From Pseudomonas taiwanensis (GTDB lineage: Bacteria; Pseudomonadota; Gammaproteobacteria; Pseudomonadales; Pseudomonadaceae): a DNA stretch of 64,000 nt. This document shows, piece by piece, positions 41,056-49,659 of the stretch. The notes under the pieces are model-generated. The model was not told the DNA's origin and did no database searches. It saw only the letters and a list, made by a program, of their open reading frames with translations. Made by a program: the position numbers and the translations under genes. How positions within the stretch are numbered: the first letter of the stretch is position 1; each line of letters starts with the position of its first letter. The DNA lies in contig NZ_QJRF01000048.1 in assembly GCF_013393345.1 (NCBI RefSeq), positions 86,817 to 150,816 on the forward strand, given 5' to 3'.

Positions 41056-41961
41056 TCACATCATCCCGCTGTCCTTGAACGCCTCCGCCAGGAAGTCGAT
41101 CAGGGTCCGTACCGAGGGCAACAGGCCGCGCCGGGACGGGAAAACGGCATGCACGATGCCAGTTCTCGGCGCCCAGTCAGGCGTTATCTGTACCAATCGG
41201 CCGCTGGCCAGTTCCTCGCGCACTACCACCCACGGAATATGCACCACCCCTACCCCCGCTTCGGCGGCCTGACGCAGCACCAGCAGATCATCGGTGACCA
41301 GGCGCGGGTGATGGCGCACGGCGGCGCTGGCGCCGTCGGGGCCATCCAACTGCCAGATGTACTCGCGCAAAGCTGCACCCCAGTGCAGGCTCGGTAGGCT
41401 CGCCAGGTCCGCAGGCACCAGGGGCTGTTGCAGGTTCTCCAGCAGTCTCGGGCTGGCCACGAGACTCTGGGTGCTATTGGCCAGGACTTTCATCACCAGG
41501 TCGGTGCTTTCCAACGGCGGGAAGCGCACCCGCAGGGCAATGTCGATGCCTTCCTGGATCAGGTCCACCTGGCGGTTGGTGCTCTCGATATGCAGTTCCA
41601 CCAGCGGATAATCCACCATGAAGCGGGTCAGCATCGGCCCTACCCAGAAGTCCAGCAGCGCGGTGGGACAGCTGATTCGCACCACGCCCTGAGGTTCGGA
41701 ACGATTGCGCTCGATCACCTCGGCGGCGCCCTCCGCCTCCACCATCATGGCCACGCAATGACGGTAATACTCCTGGCCGATCTCGGTGACCGAAAAATGC
41801 CGCGTCGAGCGCTGGATCAGCCGTACGCCCAGCCGCTCTTCGAGGTTGGCGATGCGGCGGCTGAGCTTGGACTTGGGCATGTCCAGCGCCCGTCCGGCCG
41901 GGGCGAAGCCGCCGTGCTCCACCACCTGGGCGAAGTAGTAGAGGTCGTTGAGGTCTTCCAC
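41056..41961 (-). CDS. LysR-family regulator next to pirin
   Basis: A 301-residue LysR protein. The HTH (GFAPAGRALDMPKSKLSRRIANLE) is at about 18-41 and a substrate-binding-like domain follows from about 92. It is divergent from the pirin gene with a 98-bp gap, a pairing often seen in proteobacteria. It probably regulates pirin and perhaps the two YcaC-like genes downstream. Confidence 0.92.
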   Translation of the reverse strand: MEDLNDLYYFAQVVEHGGFAPAGRALDMPKSKLSRRIANLEERLGVRLIQRSTRHFSVTEIGQEYYRHCVAMMVEAEGAAEVIERNRSEPQGVVRISCPTALLDFWVGPMLTRFMVDYPLVELHIESTNRQVDLIQEGIDIALRVRFPPLESTDLVMKVLANSTQSLVASPRLLENLQQPLVPADLASLPSLHWGAALREYIWQLDGPDGASAAVRHHPRLVTDDLLVLRQAAEAGVGVVHIPWVVVREELASGRLVQITPDWAPRTGIVHAVFPSRRGLLPSVRTLIDFLAEAFKDSGMM

Positions 41962-42059
41962 CAGCGTTCTCCAAATAGGACTCTGAAGCCAATTTAGCCT
42001 GACTACCGGACCCAGTGTTGCAGTTTCAAGATGTGCCCATGCACTACAGGAGGCACACC

Positions 42060-42926
42060 ATGAAAAAGATTCGCGGTATCTACACCAGCCCCAGGCCCCA
42101 TTGGGTAGGCGACGGTTTCCCGGTTCGCACGCTGTTTTCCTACGACAGCCTGGGCAAGCACATCAGCCCCTTCCTGCTGCTGGATTACGCCGGCCCCGCC
42201 GAGTTCGCCCCTGCCGAACGTCCTCGCGGCGTCGGCCAGCATCCGCACCGGGGTTTCGAGACCGTGACCATCGTCTACCAGGGCGAACTGGAACACCGGG
42301 ACTCCACCGGTGCCGGCGGACTGATCGGCCCCGGTGACGTGCAATGGATGACGGCGGCCTCGGGCATCCTCCATGAGGAGTTCCACTCCGAAGCCTTCAC
42401 CCGCAGTGGCGGCACCCTGGAAATGGTCCAGCTCTGGGTCAACCTGCCGGCCCGCGACAAGCTGGCCGCACCGGGCTACCAGACGCTCCTCGACGCCGAC
42501 ATCCCCCATCTGCCCTTGCCGGACGCTGCCGGCAGCCTGCGCTTGATCGCTGGCGAGTTCGCCGGCAAGCGCGGTCCGGCACGCACCTTCACGGGGATGG
42601 ATGTCTGGGACATCCGCCTGAACCGTGAGAAGCCGGTCAGTCTCAACCTCCGGCCCGGCCGCAACACCGCCCTGGTGGTACTGCGCGGCACCCTGTTGGT
42701 GAACGGCGAGGAACTGGTGCGTGAAGGCCAACTGGCGCTGTTCGAACAAGGCGGCGATGAGCTGCTGCTGGAGGCCAACGACCAGGCCCTGGTGTTGCTG
42801 CTTTCCGGCGAGCCCATCGACGAGCCGGTCGTCGGTTACGGCCCCTTCGTGATGAACAGCGAAGCCGAGATACGCCAGGCGATCCAGGACTTCCAGAACG
42901 GCCGTTTCGGCCACATGGACGACTGA
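42060..42926 (+). CDS. Pirin-family protein
   Basis: A 288-residue bicupin. The N-terminal cupin has the pirin signature HPHRGFETVTIVYQGELEHRD at about 62-82 carrying metal histidines, and GGLIGPGDVQWMTAASGILHEE follows. CAGGAGG lies before the ATG at 42060. Pirins bind Fe and may act as quercetinases or as stress-linked regulators; the activity here is not known. It heads a rightward unit with two YcaC-like hydrolases. Confidence 0.93.
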   Translation: MKKIRGIYTSPRPHWVGDGFPVRTLFSYDSLGKHISPFLLLDYAGPAEFAPAERPRGVGQHPHRGFETVTIVYQGELEHRDSTGAGGLIGPGDVQWMTAASGILHEEFHSEAFTRSGGTLEMVQLWVNLPARDKLAAPGYQTLLDADIPHLPLPDAAGSLRLIAGEFAGKRGPARTFTGMDVWDIRLNREKPVSLNLRPGRNTALVVLRGTLLVNGEELVREGQLALFEQGGDELLLEANDQALVLLLSGEPIDEPVVGYGPFVMNSEAEIRQAIQDFQNGRFGHMDD

Positions 42927-43046
42927 CGGTCACACGCCGGGCCGGGCGCCTGCCTAGTCTGGTCAATCCCCCACGACGGATTCGTGGGCCGGCGGGCAAC
43001 CGCTTCGGCCAGGACGGCCATCACCCTGAGAAAGAGGTAAGACGCC

Positions 43047-43733
43047 ATGAACAACTTTGCCCAGATCGCCAACTTCAACGGCCAGATCCCGAGGATCGAC
43101 CCCGATGACGCCGCGATGCTGCTGATCGATCATCAGAGCGGGCTGTTCCAGACGGTCAAGGACATGCCCATGACCGAGCTGCGATCCAATGCCATCACCC
43201 TGGCCAAGGTCGCCACCCTCGCGAAGATGCCGGTGATCACCACCGCCTCCGTGCCCCAGGGGCCCAATGGACCATTGATTCCGGAGATCCACGAGGCCGC
43301 GCCCCACGCCCAATACGTGGCACGCAAGGGCGAGATCAACGCCTGGGACAATCCCGAGTTCGTGGCGGCGGTGGAAGCTACCGGCCGCAAGACCCTGATC
43401 ATCGCCGGCACCATCACCAGCGTGTGCATGGCCTTCCCCAGCATCAGCGCGGTCAATGCCGGCTACCGGGTCTTCGCTGTCATCGACGCGTCAGGCACCT
43501 ACTCCAAGATGGCCCAGGAAATCACCCTGGCGCGCGTCGTCCAGGCCGGTGTGGTGCCCATGGATACCGCCGCCGTCTGCTCCGAGGTGCAGCGCACCTG
43601 GAACCGCCCCGACGCCGCCGAGTGGGCCGCCGCCTATAGTCATGTATTCCCGCACTACCAACTGCTGATCGAGAGCTACGGAAAAGCCCAGCAGGTGGCC
43701 AAGGACAACGAAGTGCTGGATTCGCAACGCTGA
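43047..43733 (+). CDS. Isochorismatase-family hydrolase (YcaC-like)
   Basis: A 228-residue isochorismatase-fold protein. The Asp is in [10 protein letters not shown] (residue 28), the cysteine in [11 protein letters not shown] and the basic loop is [11 protein letters not shown]. An N-terminal extension of about 10 residues relative to YcaC is present. AGAGGT precedes the start. It lies between pirin and the ycaC-like gene and resembles the latter through most of its length. The substrate is not known. Confidence 0.88.
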   Translation: MNNFAQIANFNGQIPRIDPDDAAMLLIDHQSGLFQTVKDMPMTELRSNAITLAKVATLAKMPVITTASVPQGPNGPLIPEIHEAAPHAQYVARKGEINAWDNPEFVAAVEATGRKTLIIAGTITSVCMAFPSISAVNAGYRVFAVIDASGTYSKMAQEITLARVVQAGVVPMDTAAVCSEVQRTWNRPDAAEWAAAYSHVFPHYQLLIESYGKAQQVAKDNEVLDSQR

Positions 43734-43790
43734 GAAATTCCTGCGCCTGCCCCCACAAGGGCGGACGCTCAACCAAGCGAGGAAAATGCC

Positions 43791-44411
43791 ATGTCTTTCC
43801 AATACAAGCGTCTGGACAAGAACAACGCCGCCGTGCTGCTGGTCGACCACCAGACCGGCCTGCTCTCCCTGGTACGGGACATCGACCCGGACAAGTTCAA
43901 GAACAACGTGCTGGCCCTGGGTGACCTGGCCAAGTACTTCAAGCTGCCGACCATCCTCACCACCAGCTTCGAAACCGGCCCCAACGGCCCGCTGGTACCC
44001 GAGCTGAAAGAGCAGTTCCCCGATGCGCCCTACATCGCCCGTCCCGGCAACATCAACGCCTGGGACAACGAGGACTTCGTCAAGGCAGTGAAGGCCACCG
44101 GCAAGAAGCAGCTGATCATCGCCGGCGTGGTGACCGAAGTCTGCGTGGCCTTCCCGGCGCTCTCGGCCCTTGAAGAAGGCTTCGACGTATTCGTCGTTGC
44201 CGACGCGTCCGGCACCTTCAATGAAGTGACCCGCGACGCCGCCTGGCGCCGGATGGAAGCTGCCGGGGCGCAGCTTATGACCTGGTTCGGCGTGGCCTGC
44301 GAGTTGCACCGTGACTGGCGCAACGATATCGAGGGCCTGGGTACCCTGTTCTCCAACCACATCCCCGACTACCGCAACCTGATCACCAGCTACACCACGC
44401 TCACGAAGTGA
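43791..44411 (+). CDS. ycaC: YcaC hydrolase
   Basis: A 206-residue protein very close to YcaC as I know it from enteric bacteria and Pseudomonas: D19 in LLVDHQTG, R84 in ARPGNINAWD and C118 in VVTEVCVAFP. YcaC is an octameric cysteine hydrolase of unknown physiological substrate. CGAGGAAAA precedes the ATG. It is 57 bp downstream of the related hydrolase and the two probably arose from one family by duplication. Confidence 0.92.
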   Translation: MSFQYKRLDKNNAAVLLVDHQTGLLSLVRDIDPDKFKNNVLALGDLAKYFKLPTILTTSFETGPNGPLVPELKEQFPDAPYIARPGNINAWDNEDFVKAVKATGKKQLIIAGVVTEVCVAFPALSALEEGFDVFVVADASGTFNEVTRDAAWRRMEAAGAQLMTWFGVACELHRDWRNDIEGLGTLFSNHIPDYRNLITSYTTLTK

Positions 44412-44513
44412 ACCACCGGGGGGCCGCGTCGTATTGGCGCGGCTCCCTGCCCCGGTTCGCCGCTCTGCTCTAGAATGCCGCCCCCTTCAAGCAGCATGAC
44501 TGAGGAGTGACCC

Positions 44514-46319
44514 ATGTCCCATGACGGCAGCCTGCTGCAGGCAGCGGTGGTGTTCCTGTTCGCCGCCGTAATCACCGTCCCCCTGGCCAAGCGCCTTCAG
44601 CTTGGCGCTGTACTGGGCTACCTGCTGGCGGGGGTGCTGATCGGCCCTTCCGTGCTGGGCCTGGTCAACGATCCTCAAAGTGTCGCCCACGTGTCCGAAC
44701 TCGGCGTGGTGCTGTTGCTGTTCATCATTGGCCTGGAGCTCTCGCCCCGCCGCCTCTGGGTGATGCGCCGCTCGGTGTTTGGCGCCGGCCTCGCCCAGGT
44801 CCTGCTTACCGCCCTGGCCATTGGCCTGGTGGCCTGGCTGGTGTTCGCCAAGAGCCTGAACACTGCAGCCGTCCTGGGTTTCGGCCTGGCACTTTCCTCC
44901 ACGGCCTTCGGCCTGCAGATACTCGCCGAGCGCAAGGAACTGACCAGCCCCCACGGTCGCCTGGCCTTCGCCATCCTGCTGTTCCAGGACATCGCCGCCA
45001 TCCCGTTGATCGCCCTGCTGCCGCTGCTCAGCGGTACTGGCCAGTTCGAAACGGAAGGCGTCGACCTGCATGACGTGTTGCTGGCAGTGGCCAGCATCGG
45101 TGCGGTGATCATCGGTGGTCGCTACCTGCTGCGACCGATATTCCGCACCGTGCTGAAAGCCGGACTGAAAGAGGTTTCCACCGCCACCTCGCTGCTGGTG
45201 GTGGTCGGCACTGCCTGGCTGATGGAACTGGCGGGCGTTTCCATGGCCCTTGGCGCTTTCATCGCCGGCCTGCTGCTGGCGGACTCCGAATACCGCCATG
45301 AGCTGGAAGCGCAGATCGAGCCCTTCAAGGGCCTGCTGCTGGGCCTGTTCTTCATGAGCGTGGGCATGAGCGCCGACCTCAGCCTGCTGCTGAACGAGCC
45401 GTTCGCGGTCATGGTGCTGACCGTCCTGCTGCTGATGGCAAAGCTGCCGCTGCTCTATCTGGTGGGGCGCTTCGCCGGCGGGCTGGAGCGCGCCAATGCG
45501 TTGCGCCTGGGCATCGTCCTGGCTGCAGGTGGCGAATTCGCCTTCGTGGTATTCAAGGTGGCTTTCGAGCAGGGCATGCTCGACGCCCGCCTGCACGGCC
45601 TGCTGGTGCTCAGCATCACCCTGTCCATGGCGGTCACGCCGCTGCTTGTGCTGGGCCTGTTCCGCCGCCTGGTCGTCGCGCCGGCACCGGTGGAAGTGCC
45701 GGACGAGTACCAGCACATCGAAAGCGACGCACCCCGCGTGGTGGTCGCCGGCATGGGCCGCATGGGCCAGATCATCGCCCGCGTGCTGCGCGCCCAGCAG
45801 GTTCCGTTCGTTGCCCTGGACACTGCGGTGGACATGATCGAATACGGCCGCAGCCTGGGCCGCATGCCCATCTACTACGGCGACCCGTTGCGGGCGGAAA
45901 TCCTCCGTGCCGCCAAGGTGGACAAGGCCGAGTTTCTCATCATCGCCACCGATGATCCGGACACGAACCTGAAGATCACCGAACTGGTCAAGCGCCTCTA
46001 CCCGCACGTCAAGGTGATCGCCCGCGCGCGCAACCGGCAGCATGTCCACCGCCTGCTCGACCTGGGCGCCGTGCCCGTGCGCGAAACCTTCCATTCCGCC
46101 CTGGAGATGAGCCGCCAGGCCCTGCTTGGCCTGGGTCTCGACGAGGAGCGAGCCAGCGCCCGCATTCGCCGTTTCCAGCGCCATGACGAGGAAGTCCTGA
46201 CCGCCCAGCACAACGTCTATGACGACGACGCCGCCGTGGTCCAGACCGCCCGTGAAGCCCGTACGGAGCTGGAACACCTGTTCGACGCCGACCTGATCGA
46301 GGACAAGGCGGTGAAATAG
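44514..46319 (+). CDS. Kef-type cation:proton antiporter (monovalent cation:proton antiporter-2 family)
   Basis: A 601-residue inner-membrane protein. About 12 membrane segments occupy residues 1-395, including the conserved GLELSPRRLW and FGLALSSTAFGLQ motifs. An RCK_N (Rossmann, NAD-binding) domain from about 405 starts VVVAGMGRMGQIIARVL. It fits KefB/KefC glutathione-gated K+ efflux systems that protect against electrophiles. No ancillary KefF/KefG gene is adjacent. TGAGGAG precedes the ATG. Confidence 0.93.
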   Translation: MSHDGSLLQAAVVFLFAAVITVPLAKRLQLGAVLGYLLAGVLIGPSVLGLVNDPQSVAHVSELGVVLLLFIIGLELSPRRLWVMRRSVFGAGLAQVLLTALAIGLVAWLVFAKSLNTAAVLGFGLALSSTAFGLQILAERKELTSPHGRLAFAILLFQDIAAIPLIALLPLLSGTGQFETEGVDLHDVLLAVASIGAVIIGGRYLLRPIFRTVLKAGLKEVSTATSLLVVVGTAWLMELAGVSMALGAFIAGLLLADSEYRHELEAQIEPFKGLLLGLFFMSVGMSADLSLLLNEPFAVMVLTVLLLMAKLPLLYLVGRFAGGLERANALRLGIVLAAGGEFAFVVFKVAFEQGMLDARLHGLLVLSITLSMAVTPLLVLGLFRRLVVAPAPVEVPDEYQHIESDAPRVVVAGMGRMGQIIARVLRAQQVPFVALDTAVDMIEYGRSLGRMPIYYGDPLRAEILRAAKVDKAEFLIIATDDPDTNLKITELVKRLYPHVKVIARARNRQHVHRLLDLGAVPVRETFHSALEMSRQALLGLGLDEERASARIRRFQRHDEEVLTAQHNVYDDDAAVVQTAREARTELEHLFDADLIEDKAVK

Positions 46320-46392
46320 CCGTCGGCGGCGTGGCCCGGTCGCCGGCGAACGGATCAGCTTTACTCAAGGCAGATTCAAGAGGGGGCCCCTG

Positions 46393-47322
46393 ATGAACCG
46401 GAACGATCTGCGTCGCGTGGACCTGAACCTGCTGGTGGTCTTCGAGACCCTGATGTACGAGAAGAACCTGACTCGCGCATCGGAGAAACTCTTCCTCGGC
46501 CAGCCTGCGGTCAGCGCGGCGCTGGCCCGCTTGCGCGACCTCTTCGACGACCCGCTGCTGGTCCGCAACGGCCGCGTCTTCGAACCCACCAAGCGGGCAC
46601 TGGAAATACTCGACGAACTGCAGCCGGCGCTGGACTCGATATCCAGCGCGGTCAGCCGGGCTAAGGAGTTCAATCCGTCCACCTATCGCAATACTTTCCG
46701 GATCGGCCTGTCGGACGACGTCGAGTTCGGCCTGTTTCCTCCCCTGATCCACCAGCTCCGCGAGGAGGCGCCCGACAGCATAGTGGTGGTGCGCCGGGTC
46801 AATTTCCTGCTCATGTCGGCGATGCTCGCCTCCGGGGAAATCTCGGTCGGCGTCAGCTACACCACGGAGCTGCCGGCCAATGCCAAGCGCAAGCGGCTGC
46901 GCAACCTGCGCTGCAAGATCCTCCGCGGCGACGACCGCCCCGGCGCACTCACCCTGGATGACTACTGCTCGCGCCCCCACGCGCTGGTGTCGTTCTCGGG
47001 CGACCTGACCGGGAACATCGACAACGACCTGGCTCGGGTTGGCCGCAGCCGTCGCGTGGTGCTGGCGGTGCCGCAGTTCAGCGGGCTGCGCTCAATCCTG
47101 GCGGGCACCGAAATGCTCGCCACCGTCCCCGACTATGCGGCGGATGCGCTGATCGAAGGATGCGGATTGCGCGCCGATGAGCCGCCCTTCCCCATCTTCA
47201 CCTCCGAACTCTCCATGGTCTGGAGCAGCGGCACGGACAATGACCCCGCCGAACGCTGGCTGCGCGAACTGATCGTGCAGCACATGGCCGCGCCGGCGCT
47301 GCCCGATCAGCCCGCCGCGTAG
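46393..47322 (+). CDS. LysR-family regulator (NodD/LinR-like)
   Basis: A 309-residue LysR protein. The N-terminal NDLRRVDLNLLVVFETLMYEKNLTRAS and VSAALARLRDLFDDPLLVR segments are of the NodD/LinR type. It follows the Kef gene by 73 bp in the same direction and overlaps the convergent DinB gene by 16 bp at the 3' ends. The target genes are unknown. Confidence 0.92.
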   Translation: MNRNDLRRVDLNLLVVFETLMYEKNLTRASEKLFLGQPAVSAALARLRDLFDDPLLVRNGRVFEPTKRALEILDELQPALDSISSAVSRAKEFNPSTYRNTFRIGLSDDVEFGLFPPLIHQLREEAPDSIVVVRRVNFLLMSAMLASGEISVGVSYTTELPANAKRKRLRNLRCKILRGDDRPGALTLDDYCSRPHALVSFSGDLTGNIDNDLARVGRSRRVVLAVPQFSGLRSILAGTEMLATVPDYAADALIEGCGLRADEPPFPIFTSELSMVWSSGTDNDPAERWLRELIVQHMAAPALPDQPAA

Positions 47323-47825
47323 AGGGGATGGGTTTCGCGCAGGAATACCGGGAGATCGGTGATCGGCGGCCGCGCGGGAATCTCGAAGTACATCTGGATC
47401 ACGCTGCCACGGTGATAGGACGCGTGGTTGACCACGTGCATCAGCATGGCATCCGCAGTCATCACGCCGGGGTCCCCGGAACAGAAGACGAACTCCACGG
47501 GCGTGTTCAGCGATTCATCGGTCTGCGCGGCACTCCATGAGACGAACCAGTCGTTCATCGCGGCCTGTGCGGCACGGAGGTCGTCGAACTCGGGATAGGG
47601 CACTTCCAGGCGGGTCTTGTAGGGGTGCTGCCGGCGTTCCAGATGGGCGCGCCAGATGCAATCGATGACGTGGATATGGTTCAGGGTGCCAAGGATGCTC
47701 TTGCACAGGGTCACGCGTTCCTTGCCGACCTCGCCGGGCGGTAACCTCGCCAGGTCCTCGAAGAGCCGTTCATCGACCCACTGCTTGTAGTGGGCGAGCA
47801 TCCTCGCCGTGGAGGCGTTGATCAT
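47307..47825 (-). CDS. DinB/YfiT-family putative metal-dependent protein
   Basis: A 172-residue four-helix DinB-like protein. The family's histidines appear in ILGTLNHIHVIDCIW near 46-60 and MHVVNHASYHRGSV near 127-140, positions fitting metal ligands. The start MINASTARMLAHYKQWVDE at 47825 is the family-typical N-terminus; an upstream extension has no support. Bacterial members include thiol transferases and mycothiol- or bacillithiol-linked enzymes, but this one's activity is unknown. Confidence 0.88.
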   Translation of the reverse strand: MINASTARMLAHYKQWVDERLFEDLARLPPGEVGKERVTLCKSILGTLNHIHVIDCIWRAHLERRQHPYKTRLEVPYPEFDDLRAAQAAMNDWFVSWSAAQTDESLNTPVEFVFCSGDPGVMTADAMLMHVVNHASYHRGSVIQMYFEIPARPPITDLPVFLRETHPLYAAG

Positions 47826-48136
47826 CGGATGTGTCCTCCTGCTCGGAGTAAGGCCGACGGCAAGTACGACGGATCGACGGCCATCGGCGGCAGAAGGAGT
47901 GTAGGCCCGGCGGCAGTGCCCGGAATTCATTGGCCGACGGCTGGAAATGCCGGTCCGCTCCTGTTCCGGAACTGCCGCTGCGCCTACAGGGCCTCGCTAC
48001 CGAAGTACAAAGTCAGCCATTAAGCCTGAACGCGAGCTATCCGCTTTCCCACCTTTGAGATACCGGTCGTCGCCTTTTGCCTTCTTTGATGAAGAGCCTG
48101 CTTGACGTCGATGGGGACTTGGATGAGGATTATTAC

Positions 48137-48163
48137 ATCGCACACGATTTAATCGCTAGCGAT
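48137..48163. promoter_or_regulatory. Paired MarR/OhrR-type operators before cupin 1
   Basis: ATCGCACACGAT (48137-48148) and the perfect palindrome ATCGCTAGCGAT (48152-48163), 15 bp apart centre to centre, 33 bp before the cupin start. The same motif precedes cupin 2 and the MarR gene. The rest of the roughly 370-bp gap upstream (47826-48136) shows no gene. Confidence 0.65.
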
Positions 48164-48195
48164 AACACATGAAATGACTCCATGAGGAAATGACC

Positions 48196-48510
48196 ATGAT
48201 CCATCTGACCCAAGCCAACCGTCAGTTCAACGAAATCGGCCTCCCCGGTGTACGCGTCGCCACCGTCTGGGGCGAAAATGGCAATGGTTCGGACTTCATC
48301 GAGTTCAAGGCCGGCACCCGCTTCCCGCTCCATGACCATGAAGGTCCGGAAGAAATCCTCATGCTGTCGGGCCGCATCCGCTTCGGCGAACTGGTGCTGT
48401 CGGCGGGCGACTACCTGCGGATCGGTTCCGGCGAAGAGCATGACGCAGAAGCACTCGAAGATTCCGTCTTCTTCCTTGCTCATATCGGCGGAGCGATAAT
48501 CCGCGCCTGA
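48196..48510 (+). CDS. Cupin-domain protein 1
   Basis: A 104-residue single-cupin protein. Metal-site residues appear in FPLHDHEGPEEILMLSG (two His and Glu) and the later SGEEHDAEA His. It resembles the ChrR-type anti-sigma cupin fold and small oxidative-stress cupins. The ATG at 48196 has GAGG 8 nt upstream; an in-frame ATG at 48190 is too close to it. It differs from cupin 2 at 14 of 104 residues. Paired palindromic operators lie upstream. Confidence 0.87.
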   Translation: MIHLTQANRQFNEIGLPGVRVATVWGENGNGSDFIEFKAGTRFPLHDHEGPEEILMLSGRIRFGELVLSAGDYLRIGSGEEHDAEALEDSVFFLAHIGGAIIRA

Positions 48511-48532
48511 TCAGCCAAATTTGGGGATATAT

Positions 48533-48544
48533 ATCGCATACGAT
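48533..48544. promoter_or_regulatory. MarR/OhrR-type operator before cupin 2
   Basis: ATCGCATACGAT followed by AACA, as in the site at 48152; palindromic at 10 of 12 positions. It lies 51 bp before the cupin 2 start. Confidence 0.6.
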
Positions 48545-48595
48545 AACATCGCACTAATTAACATTCTGCTCAGTCCTTTAACAAGGAGACCCGCC

Positions 48596-48910
48596 ATGAT
48601 TCACCTCAGCCAAGCCACCCGCGAATTCACCGACTCCGGCCTCCCCGGCATCCGCGTAGCCACCGTCTGGGGCGAGAACGGCAATGGCTCGGACTTCATC
48701 GAGTTCAAGGCCGGCGCACACTTTCCGATTCACGATCACGAAGGCCCGGAGGAAATCCTCATGCTGTCCGGCCGCATCCGCTTCGGCGATCTGGTGCTGT
48801 CGGCGGGCGACTACCTGCGGATCGGTTCCGGCGAAGAGCATGACGCGGAAGCGCTTGAAGACTCCGTGTTCTTCCTTGCCCATATAGGTGGCGCAGTAAT
48901 CAAGGAATGA
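48596..48910 (+). CDS. Cupin-domain protein 2 (tandem duplicate)
   Basis: A 104-residue single-cupin protein, about 87% identical to the neighbour at 48196 by direct comparison; changes cluster in the first 20 residues and around the first metal His (AHFPIHDHEGPEE). AAGGAG precedes the start. It keeps its own operator copy, so duplication included the promoter. It is followed by a terminator. Function as a peroxide- or metal-linked cupin is inferred from the nearby OhrR-like regulator. Confidence 0.87.
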   Translation: MIHLSQATREFTDSGLPGIRVATVWGENGNGSDFIEFKAGAHFPIHDHEGPEEILMLSGRIRFGDLVLSAGDYLRIGSGEEHDAEALEDSVFFLAHIGGAVIKE

Positions 48911-48946
48911 GTCCGGCCATGACCCTGGCGAAACACCGCAGCAACC

Positions 48947-48973
48947 GCGCCCGCGCTATCGCGGGCGCTCTTT
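48947..48973 (+). terminator. Terminator after cupin 2
   Basis: A perfect 9-bp stem GCGCCCGCG / CGCGGGCGC with a CTAT loop, followed by TCTTT. Confidence 0.8.
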
Positions 48974-49030
48974 ACGCCGCGCTTCGCGATGCCCTTGGTC
49001 AGGACTCGAATTCAGGACACTTCCGATGTT

Positions 49031-49042
49031 CTCGCATGCGAT
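49031..49042. promoter_or_regulatory. MarR/OhrR-type operator before the MarR gene
   Basis: CTCGCATGCGAT, with the perfect 10-bp palindrome TCGCATGCGA, 49 bp before the MarR start. It matches the cupin operators and suggests autoregulation. Confidence 0.55.
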
Positions 49043-49091
49043 TTATAGTCCGGGCATTCGAGGAATCGGCGTTTGTCCAACGAGGAAGCAG

Positions 49092-49556
49092 ATGAAATCC
49101 ACCAGCAGCTCGACCCCGGCAAAACCGGCCCCGCTCTCAGACTTCCTGTGCTTCGCGGTGTATTCCGCGAACCTGGCCTTCGGCAAGGCCTACAAGCCGA
49201 TTCTCGAGCAGCTCGGGCTGACCTATACGCAGTTCATCGCCATCGTCGCGCTATGGGACGAAGACAATCAGACCGTGGGCAGTCTGGGTGAAAAGCTCTT
49301 TCTGGAATCGAACACCCTCACGCCGATGCTGAAGAAGCTCGAGGGGATGGGCCTGGTCCAGCGCCAGCGCGATCCCGAGGACGAGCGCCAGGTGCGCGTC
49401 AGCCTGACCAAGGCAGGCAGGGACCTGCGCGAGCAAAGCGCGGAAACAGCCCTCAACGGAGCAACGGGCCTGGACTCGGATGAGTTCGTACGCATGCAAC
49501 AGGCCGTCGTGGCCCTGCGCGACAACCTCCTCAAATCCTCCGGCAACCGCAAATGA
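49092..49556 (+). CDS. OhrR-like MarR-family regulator, one-cysteine type
   Basis: A 154-residue winged-helix regulator. DFLCFAVYSANLAF places Cys20 where OhrR proteins carry the peroxide-sensing cysteine, and the partner tyrosine is in LTYTQFIA. The DNA-binding core LFLESNTLTPMLKKLEGMGLV and wing DPEDERQVRVSLT follow. No other cysteine exists, so it is a one-Cys OhrR that would need a thiol to form a mixed disulfide. AGGAAG precedes the ATG. It probably represses the two cupins and itself until oxidised by organic hydroperoxide or hypochlorite. Confidence 0.88.
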   Translation: MKSTSSSTPAKPAPLSDFLCFAVYSANLAFGKAYKPILEQLGLTYTQFIAIVALWDEDNQTVGSLGEKLFLESNTLTPMLKKLEGMGLVQRQRDPEDERQVRVSLTKAGRDLREQSAETALNGATGLDSDEFVRMQQAVVALRDNLLKSSGNRK

Positions 49557-49565
49557 GTCGCGCGC

Positions 49566-49646
49566 GTAGGTTGCGGCTGAGCTAAGCGAAGCCCAACGAT
49601 TCCGGTCGGCTCCGAGTTGGGCTTCGATTCTCTCTTCCCAACCTAC
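49566..49646. repeat. GTAGGTTG...CAACCTAC palindromic repeat
   Basis: An 81-bp inverted repeat with inner arms GAAGCCCAACG and GTTGGGCTTCG, in the gap between the convergent MarR and CAP-domain genes. It belongs to the family at 2119 and 9843. Confidence 0.8.
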
Positions 49647-49659
49647 GTGGTCTTCCAAG

